62,392 bases of DNA from Kangiella sp. (GCF_014762745.1 NZ_JABURJ010000102.1:1-62392), one strand, 5' to 3'. Shown: positions 9,436 to 19,064, counted from the first letter of the stretch. The notes: generated by a model from the letters alone, not told the origin. Numbers and translations are program-made.

Positions 9436-12141
9436 ATGAGCAACTTAGCGCAAGATTGTAAGCAGCAACTCAAAGTCGGTGGAAAAAGCTTTGATATATG
9501 GAGTTTGGCTGCTTTAGACCAGAAAGGTCATGGCATTAAAAAGCTTCCCTTTTCGATTCGAATACTTCTAGAAAATGCCCTGCGTAATCGAGACGGCCTC
9601 GGCGTTACAGATGAGCATATTGAAACCTTACTCAGCTGGGAACCGATGCCGAAGCAGGAAGAGATTCCTTTTAAGCCTGCGCGTGTTCTGATGCAGGATT
9701 TTACCGGCGTGCCGGCAGTGGTTGACTTGGCATCCTTGCGTCAGGAAGCTAGCCGCCATGGCGTCGATGCCAAGAAAATTAATCCACTGATTCCAGTGGA
9801 TCTGGTGGTGGATCATTCGGTGCAGGTTGATTTCTTTGGTAGCAAAACATCGCTTGAACAGAATATTGATATGGAATATGAGCGCAACCGCGAGCGCTAT
9901 CAATTCCTTAAGTGGGCACAAACGGCTTTTAACAATTTTACCGTAGTGCCTCCGGGTATGGGAATTTGCCACCAGGTTAACCTTGAGTATCTGGCTCAGG
10001 GCGTTGTTGAGCGTGATGGTGCTTTATTCCCGGATACTTTAGTTGGCACCGATTCGCATACGCCAATGGTGAACGGGATTGGCGTATTGGCCTGGGGGGT
10101 TGGCGGTATTGAGGCTGAAGCTTCGATTCTGGGACAGCCGATTTACTTCCTGATGCCAGAAGTGGTTGGCTTGAAGCTGACTGGTAATCTGCCTTTGGGA
10201 ACAACCGCCACTGACTTGGTGTTAACCATTACAGAATTACTGCGTAAGCACGGTGTGGTTGGCAAATTTGTTGAAGTATTCGGTGATGGTTTGGATGGGC
10301 TGGCAGTCACTGATCGCGCAACTATTTCCAATATGTCGCCGGAATTTGGTTGTACCGTGACCTATTTCCCGATTGATAATCGCACCCTGGATTACATGCG
10401 TGATACCAATCGTGATGAATCAGTGATTAAGCGCGTTGAAACCTATTGCAAAAATAATATGTTGTGGCGTGCAGATGAAGACCAGATCCGTTATAGCAGT
10501 GTGGTTGAGTTGGACTTGAGTTCTGTCGTTCCGACGGTGTCTGGTCCAAAACGTCCGCAAGATAAAATTGAAGTGACCAATTTAAAAACTCAGTTCCAAT
10601 CATTGATGGAGCTGAATTATGGTCGTAAGTATCAATTGCTGGAAGACCGCTCTACTGCGGATAACAAAAAAGGCTTGATTAAAACGGTTGATGTGCCGGG
10701 TGAAGGTTACCAATTGCACGATGGTTCGATTGCGATAGCTGCTATTACTTCCTGTACCAATACGTCCAATCCTAGCGTTATGTTAGGTGCCGGTTTGGTT
10801 GCAAAAAAAGCCAATGATTTAGGTTTAAAAGTAAAACCTTGGGTAAAAACTTCGTTAGCACCTGGCTCGAAAGTGGTTACCGACTATCTGGTGCACTCAG
10901 GCTTAATGGATGATCTGGAAGCACTTAACTTTTTCTTAGTGGGTTATGGCTGTACTTCCTGTATCGGTAATTCCGGACCTTTACCAGACCCCGTCGCTAA
11001 AGCGGTGAAAGAGAATGACCTGATCGTGTCATCGGTATTATCAGGTAACCGTAACTTCGAAGCTCGGGTGCATCCTGATGTCAAAATGAATTTCCTGATG
11101 TCGCCCATGTTGGTGGTTATTTACGCCTTAGCCGGGCGTGTCGATATTGATTTCAAAAGCGAACCTGTCACATACACGGTTGATGATAAGCCGGTTTATT
11201 TTAAGGATTTATGGCCATCCAATGAAGAAATCGGCGCAGTGATGAGTGAAGTATTAACGCCCGCCGATTATGCCAAAAGTTATGGCGAAATTTTCGAAGG
11301 GAATGAGCAATGGAAAAACCTCGAAGTTTCTAAAGACAAAGTCTATCAGTGGGATGACAAGTCGACTTATATCAAACAGGCTCCATTCTTCAAAGGCTTG
11401 AAGCCTGAGCTGGACAAAATCAGTAATATTGAAGGTGCAAGAGTGCTCCTTAAATTGGGTGACTCGATTACCACTGACCATATTTCACCAGCCGGTGGTT
11501 TTTCTGAGACCTCTCCTGCCGGGAAATACCTGCTTGAAAAAGGTGTAGAAAAGCGACTCTTTAACTCCTACGGCTCTCGTCGTGGTAACGATGAGGTCAT
11601 GGTGCGCGGTACTTTTGCTAACGTACGCATTAAAAATCAGCTGGTGGATAAAGAGGGCGGCTACACACGTTTTATTCCAACTGGCGAAACCATGACCATA
11701 TTTGATGCAGCTCAGAAATATCATGAGTCGAATACACCGTTAGTTGTGCTGGCTGGAAAAGAGTATGGCAGCGGTTCCTCGCGTGACTGGGCGGCTAAAG
11801 GAACTACTTTGCTTGGGATTAAGGCAGTGATTGCCGAAAGTTATGAGCGAATTCACCGTAGCAACCTGGTTGGCATGGGTGTTTTACCATTGCAATTCAA
11901 ACTGGGCGAAGATGCCGAAACTTTAGGTCTACGTGGTGATGAAACCTTCAACATCCTTGGTTTGGATAAAGGTATTGAAACCGGACAAACGCTCCAGGTT
12001 GAAGCCATTGCCAATGATGAATCGGGCAAACTCATCAAGTTCGAAGTGGTTTCAAGACTCGACTCACGCGTAGAACTCGAATACTACAAAAACGGCGGTA
12101 TTCTGCATTACGTACTGCGCCAGTTTATTAATCAGGCTTGA
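9436..12141 (+). CDS. acnA: aconitate hydratase A
   Basis: TCA-cycle aconitase that interconverts citrate and isocitrate through a [4Fe-4S] cluster. It belongs to the AcnA/IRP1 group. The start at ATG 9436 (MSNLAQDCKQQLKVGG) has AGGGAG at the right distance. An in-frame ATG 18 nt upstream has no ribosome site and would only add MDRETR. Cluster ligands are Cys440 (TSCTNTSNPSVML), Cys506 and Cys509 (GCTSCIGNSG). The C-terminal swivelling domain has KEYGSGSSRDWAAKG. At 901 residues it is full length. It is monocistronic, followed by a hairpin and a structured repeat. Confidence 0.95.
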   Translation: MSNLAQDCKQQLKVGGKSFDIWSLAALDQKGHGIKKLPFSIRILLENALRNRDGLGVTDEHIETLLSWEPMPKQEEIPFKPARVLMQDFTGVPAVVDLASLRQEASRHGVDAKKINPLIPVDLVVDHSVQVDFFGSKTSLEQNIDMEYERNRERYQFLKWAQTAFNNFTVVPPGMGICHQVNLEYLAQGVVERDGALFPDTLVGTDSHTPMVNGIGVLAWGVGGIEAEASILGQPIYFLMPEVVGLKLTGNLPLGTTATDLVLTITELLRKHGVVGKFVEVFGDGLDGLAVTDRATISNMSPEFGCTVTYFPIDNRTLDYMRDTNRDESVIKRVETYCKNNMLWRADEDQIRYSSVVELDLSSVVPTVSGPKRPQDKIEVTNLKTQFQSLMELNYGRKYQLLEDRSTADNKKGLIKTVDVPGEGYQLHDGSIAIAAITSCTNTSNPSVMLGAGLVAKKANDLGLKVKPWVKTSLAPGSKVVTDYLVHSGLMDDLEALNFFLVGYGCTSCIGNSGPLPDPVAKAVKENDLIVSSVLSGNRNFEARVHPDVKMNFLMSPMLVVIYALAGRVDIDFKSEPVTYTVDDKPVYFKDLWPSNEEIGAVMSEVLTPADYAKSYGEIFEGNEQWKNLEVSKDKVYQWDDKSTYIKQAPFFKGLKPELDKISNIEGARVLLKLGDSITTDHISPAGGFSETSPAGKYLLEKGVEKRLFNSYGSRRGNDEVMVRGTFANVRIKNQLVDKEGGYTRFIPTGETMTIFDAAQKYHESNTPLVVLAGKEYGSGSSRDWAAKGTTLLGIKAVIAESYERIHRSNLVGMGVLPLQFKLGEDAETLGLRGDETFNILGLDKGIETGQTLQVEAIANDESGKLIKFEVVSRLDSRVELEYYKNGGILHYVLRQFINQA

Positions 12142-12178
12142 TTAACTGCGGTTACTTCTAATATAAAAATAGAGACTA

Positions 12179-12204
12179 GGTGCTAAGATTTAGCACCAAA
12201 AACC
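12179..12204 (+). terminator. hairpin downstream of acnA, possible terminator
   Basis: An 8-bp perfect stem GGTGCTAA/TTAGCACC with loop GAT lies 38 nt after the acnA stop. It is followed by AAAAACCCCTTTT rather than an immediate T-run, so the terminator role is tentative. Confidence 0.45.
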
Positions 12205-12616
12205 CCTTTTGATTGAGCTAAGTAGTAGCCAAGGCACAGCAATTCAAATCTGTGACTGAAAGGAATCCCTTTAGGGAGATGATTTGAATAGTAAAATTCG
12301 GGTAAGTGACCAAAGGAAATCCCTTTAGGGAGATGGAACGTATTTTACGGTACCCAAGGGGGCAGATCCTGCGTTAAGTGACTTGGCGGATACGAAGGCA
12401 GTTGAGCAAAGCGAAACCTCAATCACGGGGTGGTCTTCTTTTATGAAGTACATCCCTGTACTTCACCCTTCGGGCTAGCTACGCTATCCAAAATCGTTCC
12501 TGACGATTTTGTGGTTACTTAAAGCAAGACAAATTTGAACAACGGAGTGAAACGACGCTGGCTTCAGCAGAATACAAGGATGTATTCTGTAAAAGTAACT
12601 CGCTAAGTAGCGAAAA
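12200..12616 (+). repeat. structured intergenic repeat, copy A (expanded)
   Basis: Largest of five family members here. It shares the order: CCCCTTTT-GATTGAGCTAAG, a TTCAAATC/GATTTGAA hairpin, a GTAAAAT/ATTTTAC hairpin, GCGTTAAGT, GCGAAACCTCAATCACGGGGTGG, and a terminal stem ending in AAGTAACTCGC..GCGAAAA. Copy A is swollen by extra small palindromes. At 12445-12464 the stem is GAAGTACA/TGTACTTC around TCCC (AGGGA on the minus strand). At 12568-12589 the stem is CAGAATACA/TGTATTCTG around AGGA. A related 30-nt insert with CCCTTTAGGGAGAT occurs in both upstream hairpins (12251-12280 and 12304-12334). No protein is encoded. The whole 12142-12716 gap holds only this element and the 5' leader of the next gene. 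Confidence 0.8.
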
Positions 12617-12716
12617 ATAGAAATTGCAATGAATAAGAAAAGTTAATGTGTTACCCAAGGCAGTTATCTTTGGCTAATGAAAAGAATTCATAATATTAAT
12701 CTATCACAGGAGTTTT

Positions 12717-14105
12717 ATGACTGAGTCATCAAAAGCTCAAGCAAACTCGAATGAAGCCGCCTCCACTCTGGAGGCGGTTTATCAATCCCTCACTTCAGAA
12801 GATGATGGGCGCGTCTGTAAAGATATTCCTGACTCGGCTTGTCGTCATCAACCTAAGAATGTTGTTACCCATGTTATCTCGCTAACCTCGACAAAAGTTG
12901 CGGATGGGTTGATTGATCCCAAATTGATTTTAAGTTGGTTGATGTCTGCCCTAGGTGCTTCTTCATTTATGATTGGTTTGTTGGTGCCAATTCGCGAGGC
13001 GGGCGCTTTGTTGCCGCAGTTGTTTACTGCGGGTGCGCTTCGCCAAATGCCACAACGCAAATGGGCCTGGGCCGCAGGTAGTTTTGTGCAGGGGGCCTGC
13101 GCGGCAGGAATGGCGTTAAGCGCTTTGTTTCTGGAAGCGAAAACGGCGGGTTGGGTAATTTTAATATTGCTGGCTATTCTGGCTGTGGCGAGAAGTGTGT
13201 GTTCAGTTTCCTACAAAGATGTTTTAGGCAAAACCGTTTCCAAATCCATGCGCGGACGCACTACGGGCTTGGCCGCATCAATTGCCGCCGGTGCTGTAAT
13301 TGCTTATGCCTTACTGTTAAGTTCGGGCTGGCTGGAAAGACAAAGTCTGGTTATTGGTGGTTTATTGGTGGCCGGAGCTTTATGGATTTTTGCCAGCGTC
13401 ATCTTCGCCAGTTTGGCCGAAGAAAAAGGTGCGACCGAAGGTGGCGGTAATCCGTTAACGGTAGCGCGTGAAAACTTTTCTCTATTAGCAAAAGATAAAC
13501 AGCTGATTCGCTTTATTAGTGTACGAGGATTGCTTATTGCGACGGCACTTGCTCCTCCATTTATGGTGACTCTCGGTGGAGAGAGTACGAGAGGAGATAG
13601 TTTAGAGCAGAGCGGCATGGGCAATCTGCTGAGTGGTCTGGGGCCGCTGGTACTGGCTTCTGCGCTGGCAAGTTTATTAAGCAGTTATGTTTGGGGACAT
13701 TTATCGGATCGCTCGAGTCGTAGAGTTTTGATTTACTCCGGACTGTTCGCAGCATTGGCTCTGGCTCTAACCGCCATCTTCCACTGGCAAGATTTATTGC
13801 AACAATCCATTATTCTCCCAGCGTTGCTATTCATATTGATGATTGCCTATCACGGAGTTCGACTGGGTCGCTCAACTCATCTGGTGGACATGGCTGACGC
13901 AGATAATCGTGCGGCTTATACCGCTTTATCTAATACCATCATTGGTCTATTGCTACTGGCTGGTGCTGTGTTCAGTGTCATTGCAGAATACTTTGGGTTA
14001 AGAGCTGTAATGGTTGTCATGACCGCCATGTGCTTACTGTCATCATGGATAGCGCTAGGTCTAAATGAAGTGCAGAAAGAAGTACAAAGTGACGAATCCG
14101 ATTGA
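12717..14105 (+). CDS. MFS-type membrane transporter
   Basis: 462-residue integral membrane protein, mostly hydrophobic from about residue 70, with around ten to twelve predicted transmembrane segments (for example GWVILILLAILAVARSV, SIAAGAVIAYALLLS, TALSNTIIGLLLLAGAVFSV). The first 60 residues are a polar cytoplasmic extension. MPQRKWAW resembles the loop 2-3 region of major facilitator proteins, and WGHLSDRSSRRVLIYSG is the equivalent motif in the second half. The ATG follows CAGGAG at a good distance. No substrate can be assigned. It is 69 nt upstream of a small membrane protein gene and may be co-transcribed with it. Confidence 0.75.
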   Translation: MTESSKAQANSNEAASTLEAVYQSLTSEDDGRVCKDIPDSACRHQPKNVVTHVISLTSTKVADGLIDPKLILSWLMSALGASSFMIGLLVPIREAGALLPQLFTAGALRQMPQRKWAWAAGSFVQGACAAGMALSALFLEAKTAGWVILILLAILAVARSVCSVSYKDVLGKTVSKSMRGRTTGLAASIAAGAVIAYALLLSSGWLERQSLVIGGLLVAGALWIFASVIFASLAEEKGATEGGGNPLTVARENFSLLAKDKQLIRFISVRGLLIATALAPPFMVTLGGESTRGDSLEQSGMGNLLSGLGPLVLASALASLLSSYVWGHLSDRSSRRVLIYSGLFAALALALTAIFHWQDLLQQSIILPALLFILMIAYHGVRLGRSTHLVDMADADNRAAYTALSNTIIGLLLLAGAVFSVIAEYFGLRAVMVVMTAMCLLSSWIALGLNEVQKEVQSDESD

Positions 14106-14174
14106 TGGATGAATAAATATTAGGGTATAACGAAAGGGTTTATAAATAACAGTAACAGCAAAGGGGGAATAAAG

Positions 14175-14597
14175 ATGAACAGATTACCTATGTGGTTTTG
14201 GATTATCGGGATACTGGCTTTAATCTGGAATCTGGTTGGGGTCTATCAATATATTAGTATGCGGCTGATTACACCTGAGCAGTTTGCGCAGATGGATGAG
14301 GCTTTGCAGCAGTTGCATAATGCAACACCGGCCTGGGTAGTAGCTGCTTTTGCCACGGCGGTTTTTTCGGGTGCTTTGGCGAGTGTGCTTTTGCTTCTTA
14401 AAAAGAGTGTGGCTCAGTTGTTCTTTCTGATCTCGTTGTTGGCAATTCTGGTTCAGGCAAGTTATATCCTGTTTATGAGTGAAAGCATCCAGCTACTTGG
14501 AACTCAAGCAGCAGTACTGCCAGCAGTATTGGCGATTGTGGGTATTTTCTTGCTGTGGTTCTCGAATTTCAGTAAAAATCGTGGCTGGCTTTCATAA
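14175..14597 (+). CDS. small four-helix inner-membrane protein, function unknown
   Basis: 140 residues with four hydrophobic segments (about 7-27, 52-72, 80-100, 108-127). A predicted loop with Gln/Glu-rich sequence (TPEQFAQMDEALQQLHN) lies between the first two. A strong AAGGGGG ribosome site lies before the ATG. Homologues I recall are loosely called sugar-transporter-like, but no transport motif is visible. It is probably co-transcribed with the MFS gene upstream and ends at a clear terminator. Confidence 0.7.
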   Translation: MNRLPMWFWIIGILALIWNLVGVYQYISMRLITPEQFAQMDEALQQLHNATPAWVVAAFATAVFSGALASVLLLLKKSVAQLFFLISLLAILVQASYILFMSESIQLLGTQAAVLPAVLAIVGIFLLWFSNFSKNRGWLS

Positions 14598-14608
14598 GCA
14601 AGTTAAAT

Positions 14609-14634
14609 AAAAGGCACTATCGGTGCCTTTTTTA
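14609..14634 (+). terminator. rho-independent terminator
   Basis: A stem AAAAGGCAC/GTGCCTTTT with a TATCG loop is followed by a T-run. It lies 12 nt after the stop of the small membrane protein gene. Confidence 0.85.
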
Positions 14635-14724
14635 CTGAGAATGCTTTTGCTCTGTTAGAGATCTGATGTAACTACCTCTATAATACGCGACCACAGTCAC
14701 TATTGAACTTTGCGTTCATCTTCT

Positions 14725-15924
14725 ATGAATTATCTTCAGTTTGTTAAATCCAACAAATATTTACTGTTATTTGGCTTTCTATGTGTCTTCCTGGGCAACC
14801 TGGGGCAAACCTTTTTTATTTCGCTGTTTAATAAGGATTTAATCGCCAACCTGTTGTTAGAGAAGGATAACCTGAGTCTGGTTTATTCGGTGGCAACTTT
14901 AATTAGTGGTTTTACGCTGTTTTTTGTTGGCGCCAAGATTGATGATATTCCGGTGAAAAAATTCACTACCCTGGTGGTGATTGGTTTGGTTATCGCCTGT
15001 GTGATTTTTGCCAATAGCACAAACCTGTGGATGTTGTTTATAGCTTATCTGGGTATTCGATTATGTGGTCAGGGGCTGATGACGCATATTGCTGTGACCA
15101 CTTTGATGCGCTATATCCCGAATCATCGCGGCAAAGCGGTGAGTTTAGCGTTGCAGGGTATGGGGGCTGGTGAGATTGTATTGCCGATTATGGCGGTGCA
15201 TTTATTGCTGAACTATGGGCATACAAGCAGCTGGCATTTGTATGCTTTGGTCAGCAGTATTGTGATGTTCCCATTCATGATGTGGTGTTTGCACAAAGCC
15301 AGGCTGGAGCCAATTAAGCGTGACACGGATGGAGTGGAAGCGCTTGCTGAAAATAACGATTGGAGTCGCAGGCAGGTGATGGCTGATTGGCGTTTCTGGC
15401 TGATATTGCCAGCTATTATTGCACCGGCTTTTCTGATCACTGGTATTTTTTTCCATCAGACTTTGCTGGTCGATGGTAAAGGCTGGGAGATTGAGTGGCT
15501 GTCTATCACTCTGGCCACTTATGGCGTTATTCATGTGGTCGGAGCCTTAGTTACCGGTCCGCTGGTCGATGCCTCTCACCCGCGTAAATTTTTGCGCTGG
15601 TATTTACTGCCATTGATATTGGGCGTAGCCTGCCTCTGGTACGGTCAAAGTGATTGGTGGCTGTTGGCCTTTATGATTCTGGCAGGGACCACGGTTGCCG
15701 CCAATGGCCCAGTGGTCAATTCCTTTTATGCGGAAGTCTTTGGCAATACACATCTGGGCGCCATTCGCGCGTTAGTTTCAGCCGTTATGATTATTTCTAC
15801 GGGAATCGCACCTTATCTGTTTTCACTGTTTGATGACATCAATTTATTTTTAGCCTTTGCTTTTGCTTATGGGGCTGTTTGCATGCTGCTGATTCAAAAG
15901 AAAATACTGGCGGAGAAGACGTAA
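14725..15924 (+). CDS. MFS transporter
   Basis: About 399 residues from ATG 14725 (MNYLQFVKSNKYLLLFGF). An in-frame TTG at 14710 would add MRSSS; neither start has a strong ribosome site. Twelve transmembrane segments are apparent, with a central polar loop (about residues 190-215) typical of major facilitators. LGIRLCGQGLMTHIAVTTL and the following RGKAVSLALQGMGAGEIVLP resemble the oxalate/formate or monocarboxylate-like subgroup, but the substrate is not assignable. It is flanked by terminators, so it is monocistronic, and it converges on the aminopeptidase gene. Confidence 0.78.
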   Translation: MNYLQFVKSNKYLLLFGFLCVFLGNLGQTFFISLFNKDLIANLLLEKDNLSLVYSVATLISGFTLFFVGAKIDDIPVKKFTTLVVIGLVIACVIFANSTNLWMLFIAYLGIRLCGQGLMTHIAVTTLMRYIPNHRGKAVSLALQGMGAGEIVLPIMAVHLLLNYGHTSSWHLYALVSSIVMFPFMMWCLHKARLEPIKRDTDGVEALAENNDWSRRQVMADWRFWLILPAIIAPAFLITGIFFHQTLLVDGKGWEIEWLSITLATYGVIHVVGALVTGPLVDASHPRKFLRWYLLPLILGVACLWYGQSDWWLLAFMILAGTTVAANGPVVNSFYAEVFGNTHLGAIRALVSAVMIISTGIAPYLFSLFDDINLFLAFAFAYGAVCMLLIQKKILAEKT

Positions 15925-15938
15925 CAGAGTGGGCATAA

Positions 15939-15966
15939 AAAAAGCGCTCCAAAGAGCGCTTTTGTT
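15939..15966. terminator. bidirectional terminator
   Basis: The inverted repeat AAAAGCGCTC/GAGCGCTTTT with a CAAA loop spans 15940-15963 and has A- and T-runs on either side. It lies between the convergent MFS and M1 peptidase genes. Confidence 0.85.
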
Positions 15967-15978
15967 TGTGTGAATTAT

Positions 15979-18813
15979 TTACTGTGAAGCTTGCTGATTA
16001 ATATACTCTTCAACTCCATCTGAATGGTGCTGGACCTTAGCTATACAAAGCTCGATGTTTTCAACTGCCTGATTGAAAGAGCGTGGAGCCCCCGCCAGTT
16101 CCTGCACAATCGGTTCAAAGAAGGCGATAAAGTCTTTCTTCTTTTCCTCGGAACAGAACATGTTGCCAACGACTGGCAAGCGATTTTGTCCAAATGGCGG
16201 AATTCTTGATTTCACGCCCTCAAAATTTTCCTTAAACCAGTCCCACATGGCATCCTGTAGATCCGGGTTTTGCATCTGCCCCATCAGAATGTAGTAGATC
16301 TCGTTATCACGCAATGAATCGGACACAATAAGTTCACGCAGCTCAGTTGCAAACTCAGCATCCTGTACTGAGCCCAGGCCGATTAACATGCGACCACGCA
16401 CTGTGCCGTCGTTTGATTCGTTTAGCTGTGTCAACAAATGTTCCGCAAATGGAACGCCAAGCTCTTCGACAGCAACGACCATGGCGGTATTGATGACATT
16501 ACTGTCAGCTTTATCCGGGTGCAGGCCATTGTCGCTTTGGTAGCCGGTGTAGTCGGTTGCCATCTTGGTCAGGTAATGACGCAGATTTTTATCCTGTCCT
16601 TTTTGTGACAGAAAAGCGACCAGCGCATTACGCATCTGAACCTGATCAACGGAATCTTCTTTGCGGGTACTAAGGCCCAACTCTTGAAGTTTATGTTGAT
16701 ATAAGTCGCGATTTAAACTGGCCAGGAGTTGCTTATCTTCATCAGTGCTTACGACTTTTTCATAAACAAAGCTCAACAAATCAGTGGGAGCCATAGCTAC
16801 TCGAGGCGATTCGGAATCAATGATTTGTGGCGCAATGTTGATTAGATCCAGAAAGCTTAATTTGCCGGCGTTAATCGCTGCAGAGAAGCTGTCATTTACC
16901 GAGATCATGTCTTCTGTCGAAAGTTGGTCTTTGTTTTCCAGCAGCTTTTGCCAGTTCTGGCCAGACATCGAGAAGCGGTAATAACCCGCGCCTTCTGAGT
17001 TGGGCATAACATAATCAGGGCAGCCTGCTTCTGGAATCTCAAAGCTGTATTCAGCGCTGTCGATCACGCTGCAATATTGGTGCTGATTACCGTCAATGGC
17101 ATATTCAATACAGGCCGGTACTTCCCAGCTTTGCTGACTGGAGCCTTTTGAGCCAATTGGCAGGTAACGCGACTGAGTGAGATTAACGGTAGCCTGTTCA
17201 TTGTCGCAGCTCAAATCAACTTCTAAATATGGAATGCCCGGCTGCTCCAGAAAGCTATTGAAGGCGGAGCGAATGGTTTCAACCGGAACCTTGGTCGATT
17301 TCTCGCCAATCGCAGTAATGAAGTCATTGGCAGTCGCTACACCAAATTCGTGTTTCTTCATGTAGTGTTGAATGCCTGCCCGGAATTCTTCCGGCGTCAT
17401 GAAGGACTCAATCATGCTCAGAACGCCACCGCCTTTTGAGTAGGTGATGCTGTCAAAAGCAGACTGAATATCATGGTTGCTGGCAATTGGTTGACGGATC
17501 TGACGCGCATGGATCAGGCTGTCCTGGCGCATCGCTCCCAGTGAGCGCTCCAACAAGGTCTGGCGGAATTTCTGTTCTGGATAAACATTGTTGTTGGACA
17601 CATGAGCCATCCAGGTTGCGAAAGCCTCATTCAGCCAGATGTCGTCCCACCACTCAGGCGTGACCAGGTTGCCGAACCATTGGTGCGCCAACTCGTGAGC
17701 ATGTACGTTGATGTAGGCACGCTTTTGATCCAGCGAGATAGTGTCGTCGAATAATAGTAGCTGTTCGCGGTAGGTAATCAGGCCAACATTCTCCATGGCC
17801 CCAAAGTTGAAGTCCGGTACCGCAACGATATCTAGCTTGGCGTAGGGGTAGGGAATCTGGAAGTAATCCTCAAGACCGTTCAAGATGTCTTTGGTGTTTT
17901 CAAGCGCAAAAGTTAACTTCTTGCCTTTACCCTTGGTCGCAATGCCGCGTAGAGGTATCTCGCGATCGCGCACTTCGGTTGGCGGAATGGCTTTCCACTC
18001 AACAACATCAAAATCACCAACGGCAAACGCCACCAGATAGGTCGGCATCGGCTTTGAGCGCGCATAGACAATTTTCTTCCAGCCATTACCCAGATCGGTT
18101 TCAGACACTGCCGGCGTGCTGGTAAATGCCTTATGGTCGGTGCGAACGGTTATCGTATAGTTGAAAGGAACTTTAAAGGCTGGCTCATCAAAGCCCGGAA
18201 ATGCCAGACGGGCTGATGTGGCCTCAAACTGAGTAAAGGCATAATTTAAACCGCCATCATTCACGCGGTATAAACCTTCCAGAGACTCATTAAAAGGTGC
18301 CTGGTAACTGATAGTCAGATCAAACTGACCAGCAGGAAGTGGATTATCAAAAGTCAGTTTAGCAACGCCCGTTGGATCTACTTCTTCATAGCGGCCATTA
18401 ATCATGGTGCCATCAGTCAGTTTGGCTGAAACGGCCTGGGCGGTAATATCGCGGCCATGCAGCCAGAGGTGCTGAGAGGGAGTGTCCAGCTCAACATTGA
18501 TGGTGACTTTACCGCTAAAATTGGGCTGATCCGGATCGACAGTAAGCTCAAGCCAATACATGGTTGGGCGGGCCAGCTCAGGTAAGCGGCCGGTCGGTAT
18601 TTCGGTTGGGTAATCGCTCTCAAAGGATGCAGTAGCTACATCAGATACCTCTTCCTGAGCTTCGGTTTCCGAATTGGCGATAGGCTTAACCAGGGTTTCA
18701 TGCTCTGAAACCTGAGTCTTGTGGCTATCATCCTGTTGATTGTCGTCTGGCTGGCAACCTGCTGCCAATAAAGTAGCCAGAAAACAGATAGTGGGCAAAT
18801 ATGCTTTGCTCAT
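15979..18813 (-). CDS. M1-family zinc aminopeptidase, lipoprotein
   Basis: 944-residue metallopeptidase that removes N-terminal residues from peptides. The signal peptide ends in the lipobox LLAAGC, so it is lipid-anchored, probably in the outer membrane or periplasm. A low-complexity acidic linker follows. The catalytic domain has the exopeptidase GAMEN motif near residue 340, the zinc site H373-E-L-A-H377 and the third ligand Glu396 (WLNEAFATW). The C-terminal helical ERAP1-like domain is complete. It belongs to the eukaryote-like aminopeptidase N group, distinct from E. coli PepN. It diverges from the RND operon across a 305-bp gap. Confidence 0.92.
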   Translation of the reverse strand: MSKAYLPTICFLATLLAAGCQPDDNQQDDSHKTQVSEHETLVKPIANSETEAQEEVSDVATASFESDYPTEIPTGRLPELARPTMYWLELTVDPDQPNFSGKVTINVELDTPSQHLWLHGRDITAQAVSAKLTDGTMINGRYEEVDPTGVAKLTFDNPLPAGQFDLTISYQAPFNESLEGLYRVNDGGLNYAFTQFEATSARLAFPGFDEPAFKVPFNYTITVRTDHKAFTSTPAVSETDLGNGWKKIVYARSKPMPTYLVAFAVGDFDVVEWKAIPPTEVRDREIPLRGIATKGKGKKLTFALENTKDILNGLEDYFQIPYPYAKLDIVAVPDFNFGAMENVGLITYREQLLLFDDTISLDQKRAYINVHAHELAHQWFGNLVTPEWWDDIWLNEAFATWMAHVSNNNVYPEQKFRQTLLERSLGAMRQDSLIHARQIRQPIASNHDIQSAFDSITYSKGGGVLSMIESFMTPEEFRAGIQHYMKKHEFGVATANDFITAIGEKSTKVPVETIRSAFNSFLEQPGIPYLEVDLSCDNEQATVNLTQSRYLPIGSKGSSQQSWEVPACIEYAIDGNQHQYCSVIDSAEYSFEIPEAGCPDYVMPNSEGAGYYRFSMSGQNWQKLLENKDQLSTEDMISVNDSFSAAINAGKLSFLDLINIAPQIIDSESPRVAMAPTDLLSFVYEKVVSTDEDKQLLASLNRDLYQHKLQELGLSTRKEDSVDQVQMRNALVAFLSQKGQDKNLRHYLTKMATDYTGYQSDNGLHPDKADSNVINTAMVVAVEELGVPFAEHLLTQLNESNDGTVRGRMLIGLGSVQDAEFATELRELIVSDSLRDNEIYYILMGQMQNPDLQDAMWDWFKENFEGVKSRIPPFGQNRLPVVGNMFCSEEKKKDFIAFFEPIVQELAGAPRSFNQAVENIELCIAKVQHHSDGVEEYINQQASQ

Positions 18814-19048
18814 TGTTATCCCCTTAAAGTGTGTTTTACCTCTTCATTTAGACTAACCCTCTGTTATTAGGTTTGTTTGAGAAGATAGTCTGACTCTCTT
18901 GCAAGCATAATACTCTATAGATGGTAAATTTGGAGAGGTTTCTTAATATCCTGTTACAATTAATGTTTCAGGGTGCCCATCAGATGAACAAGTTTCCAGT
19001 AAAATTGCCCCCTAAATTGATAAAGCCCATATCAGTCCTGGTGTTTCA

Positions 19049-19064
19049 CGTTATTTTCATAACG
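19049..19064. promoter_or_regulatory. 16-bp palindrome upstream of RND operon, possible operator
   Basis: CGTTAT-TTTC-ATAACG forms a perfect 6-bp inverted repeat 55 nt before the RND adaptor start. The rest of the 18814-19118 gap holds no gene I can support. Such palindromes often bind TetR- or MarR-type repressors of efflux operons, but no regulator gene is adjacent. Confidence 0.35.

Noticed and set aside
12200-12616. CRISPR array or tandem repeat
   Set aside because: The internal palindromes differ in sequence and spacing, with no uniform repeat/spacer pattern and no cas genes.
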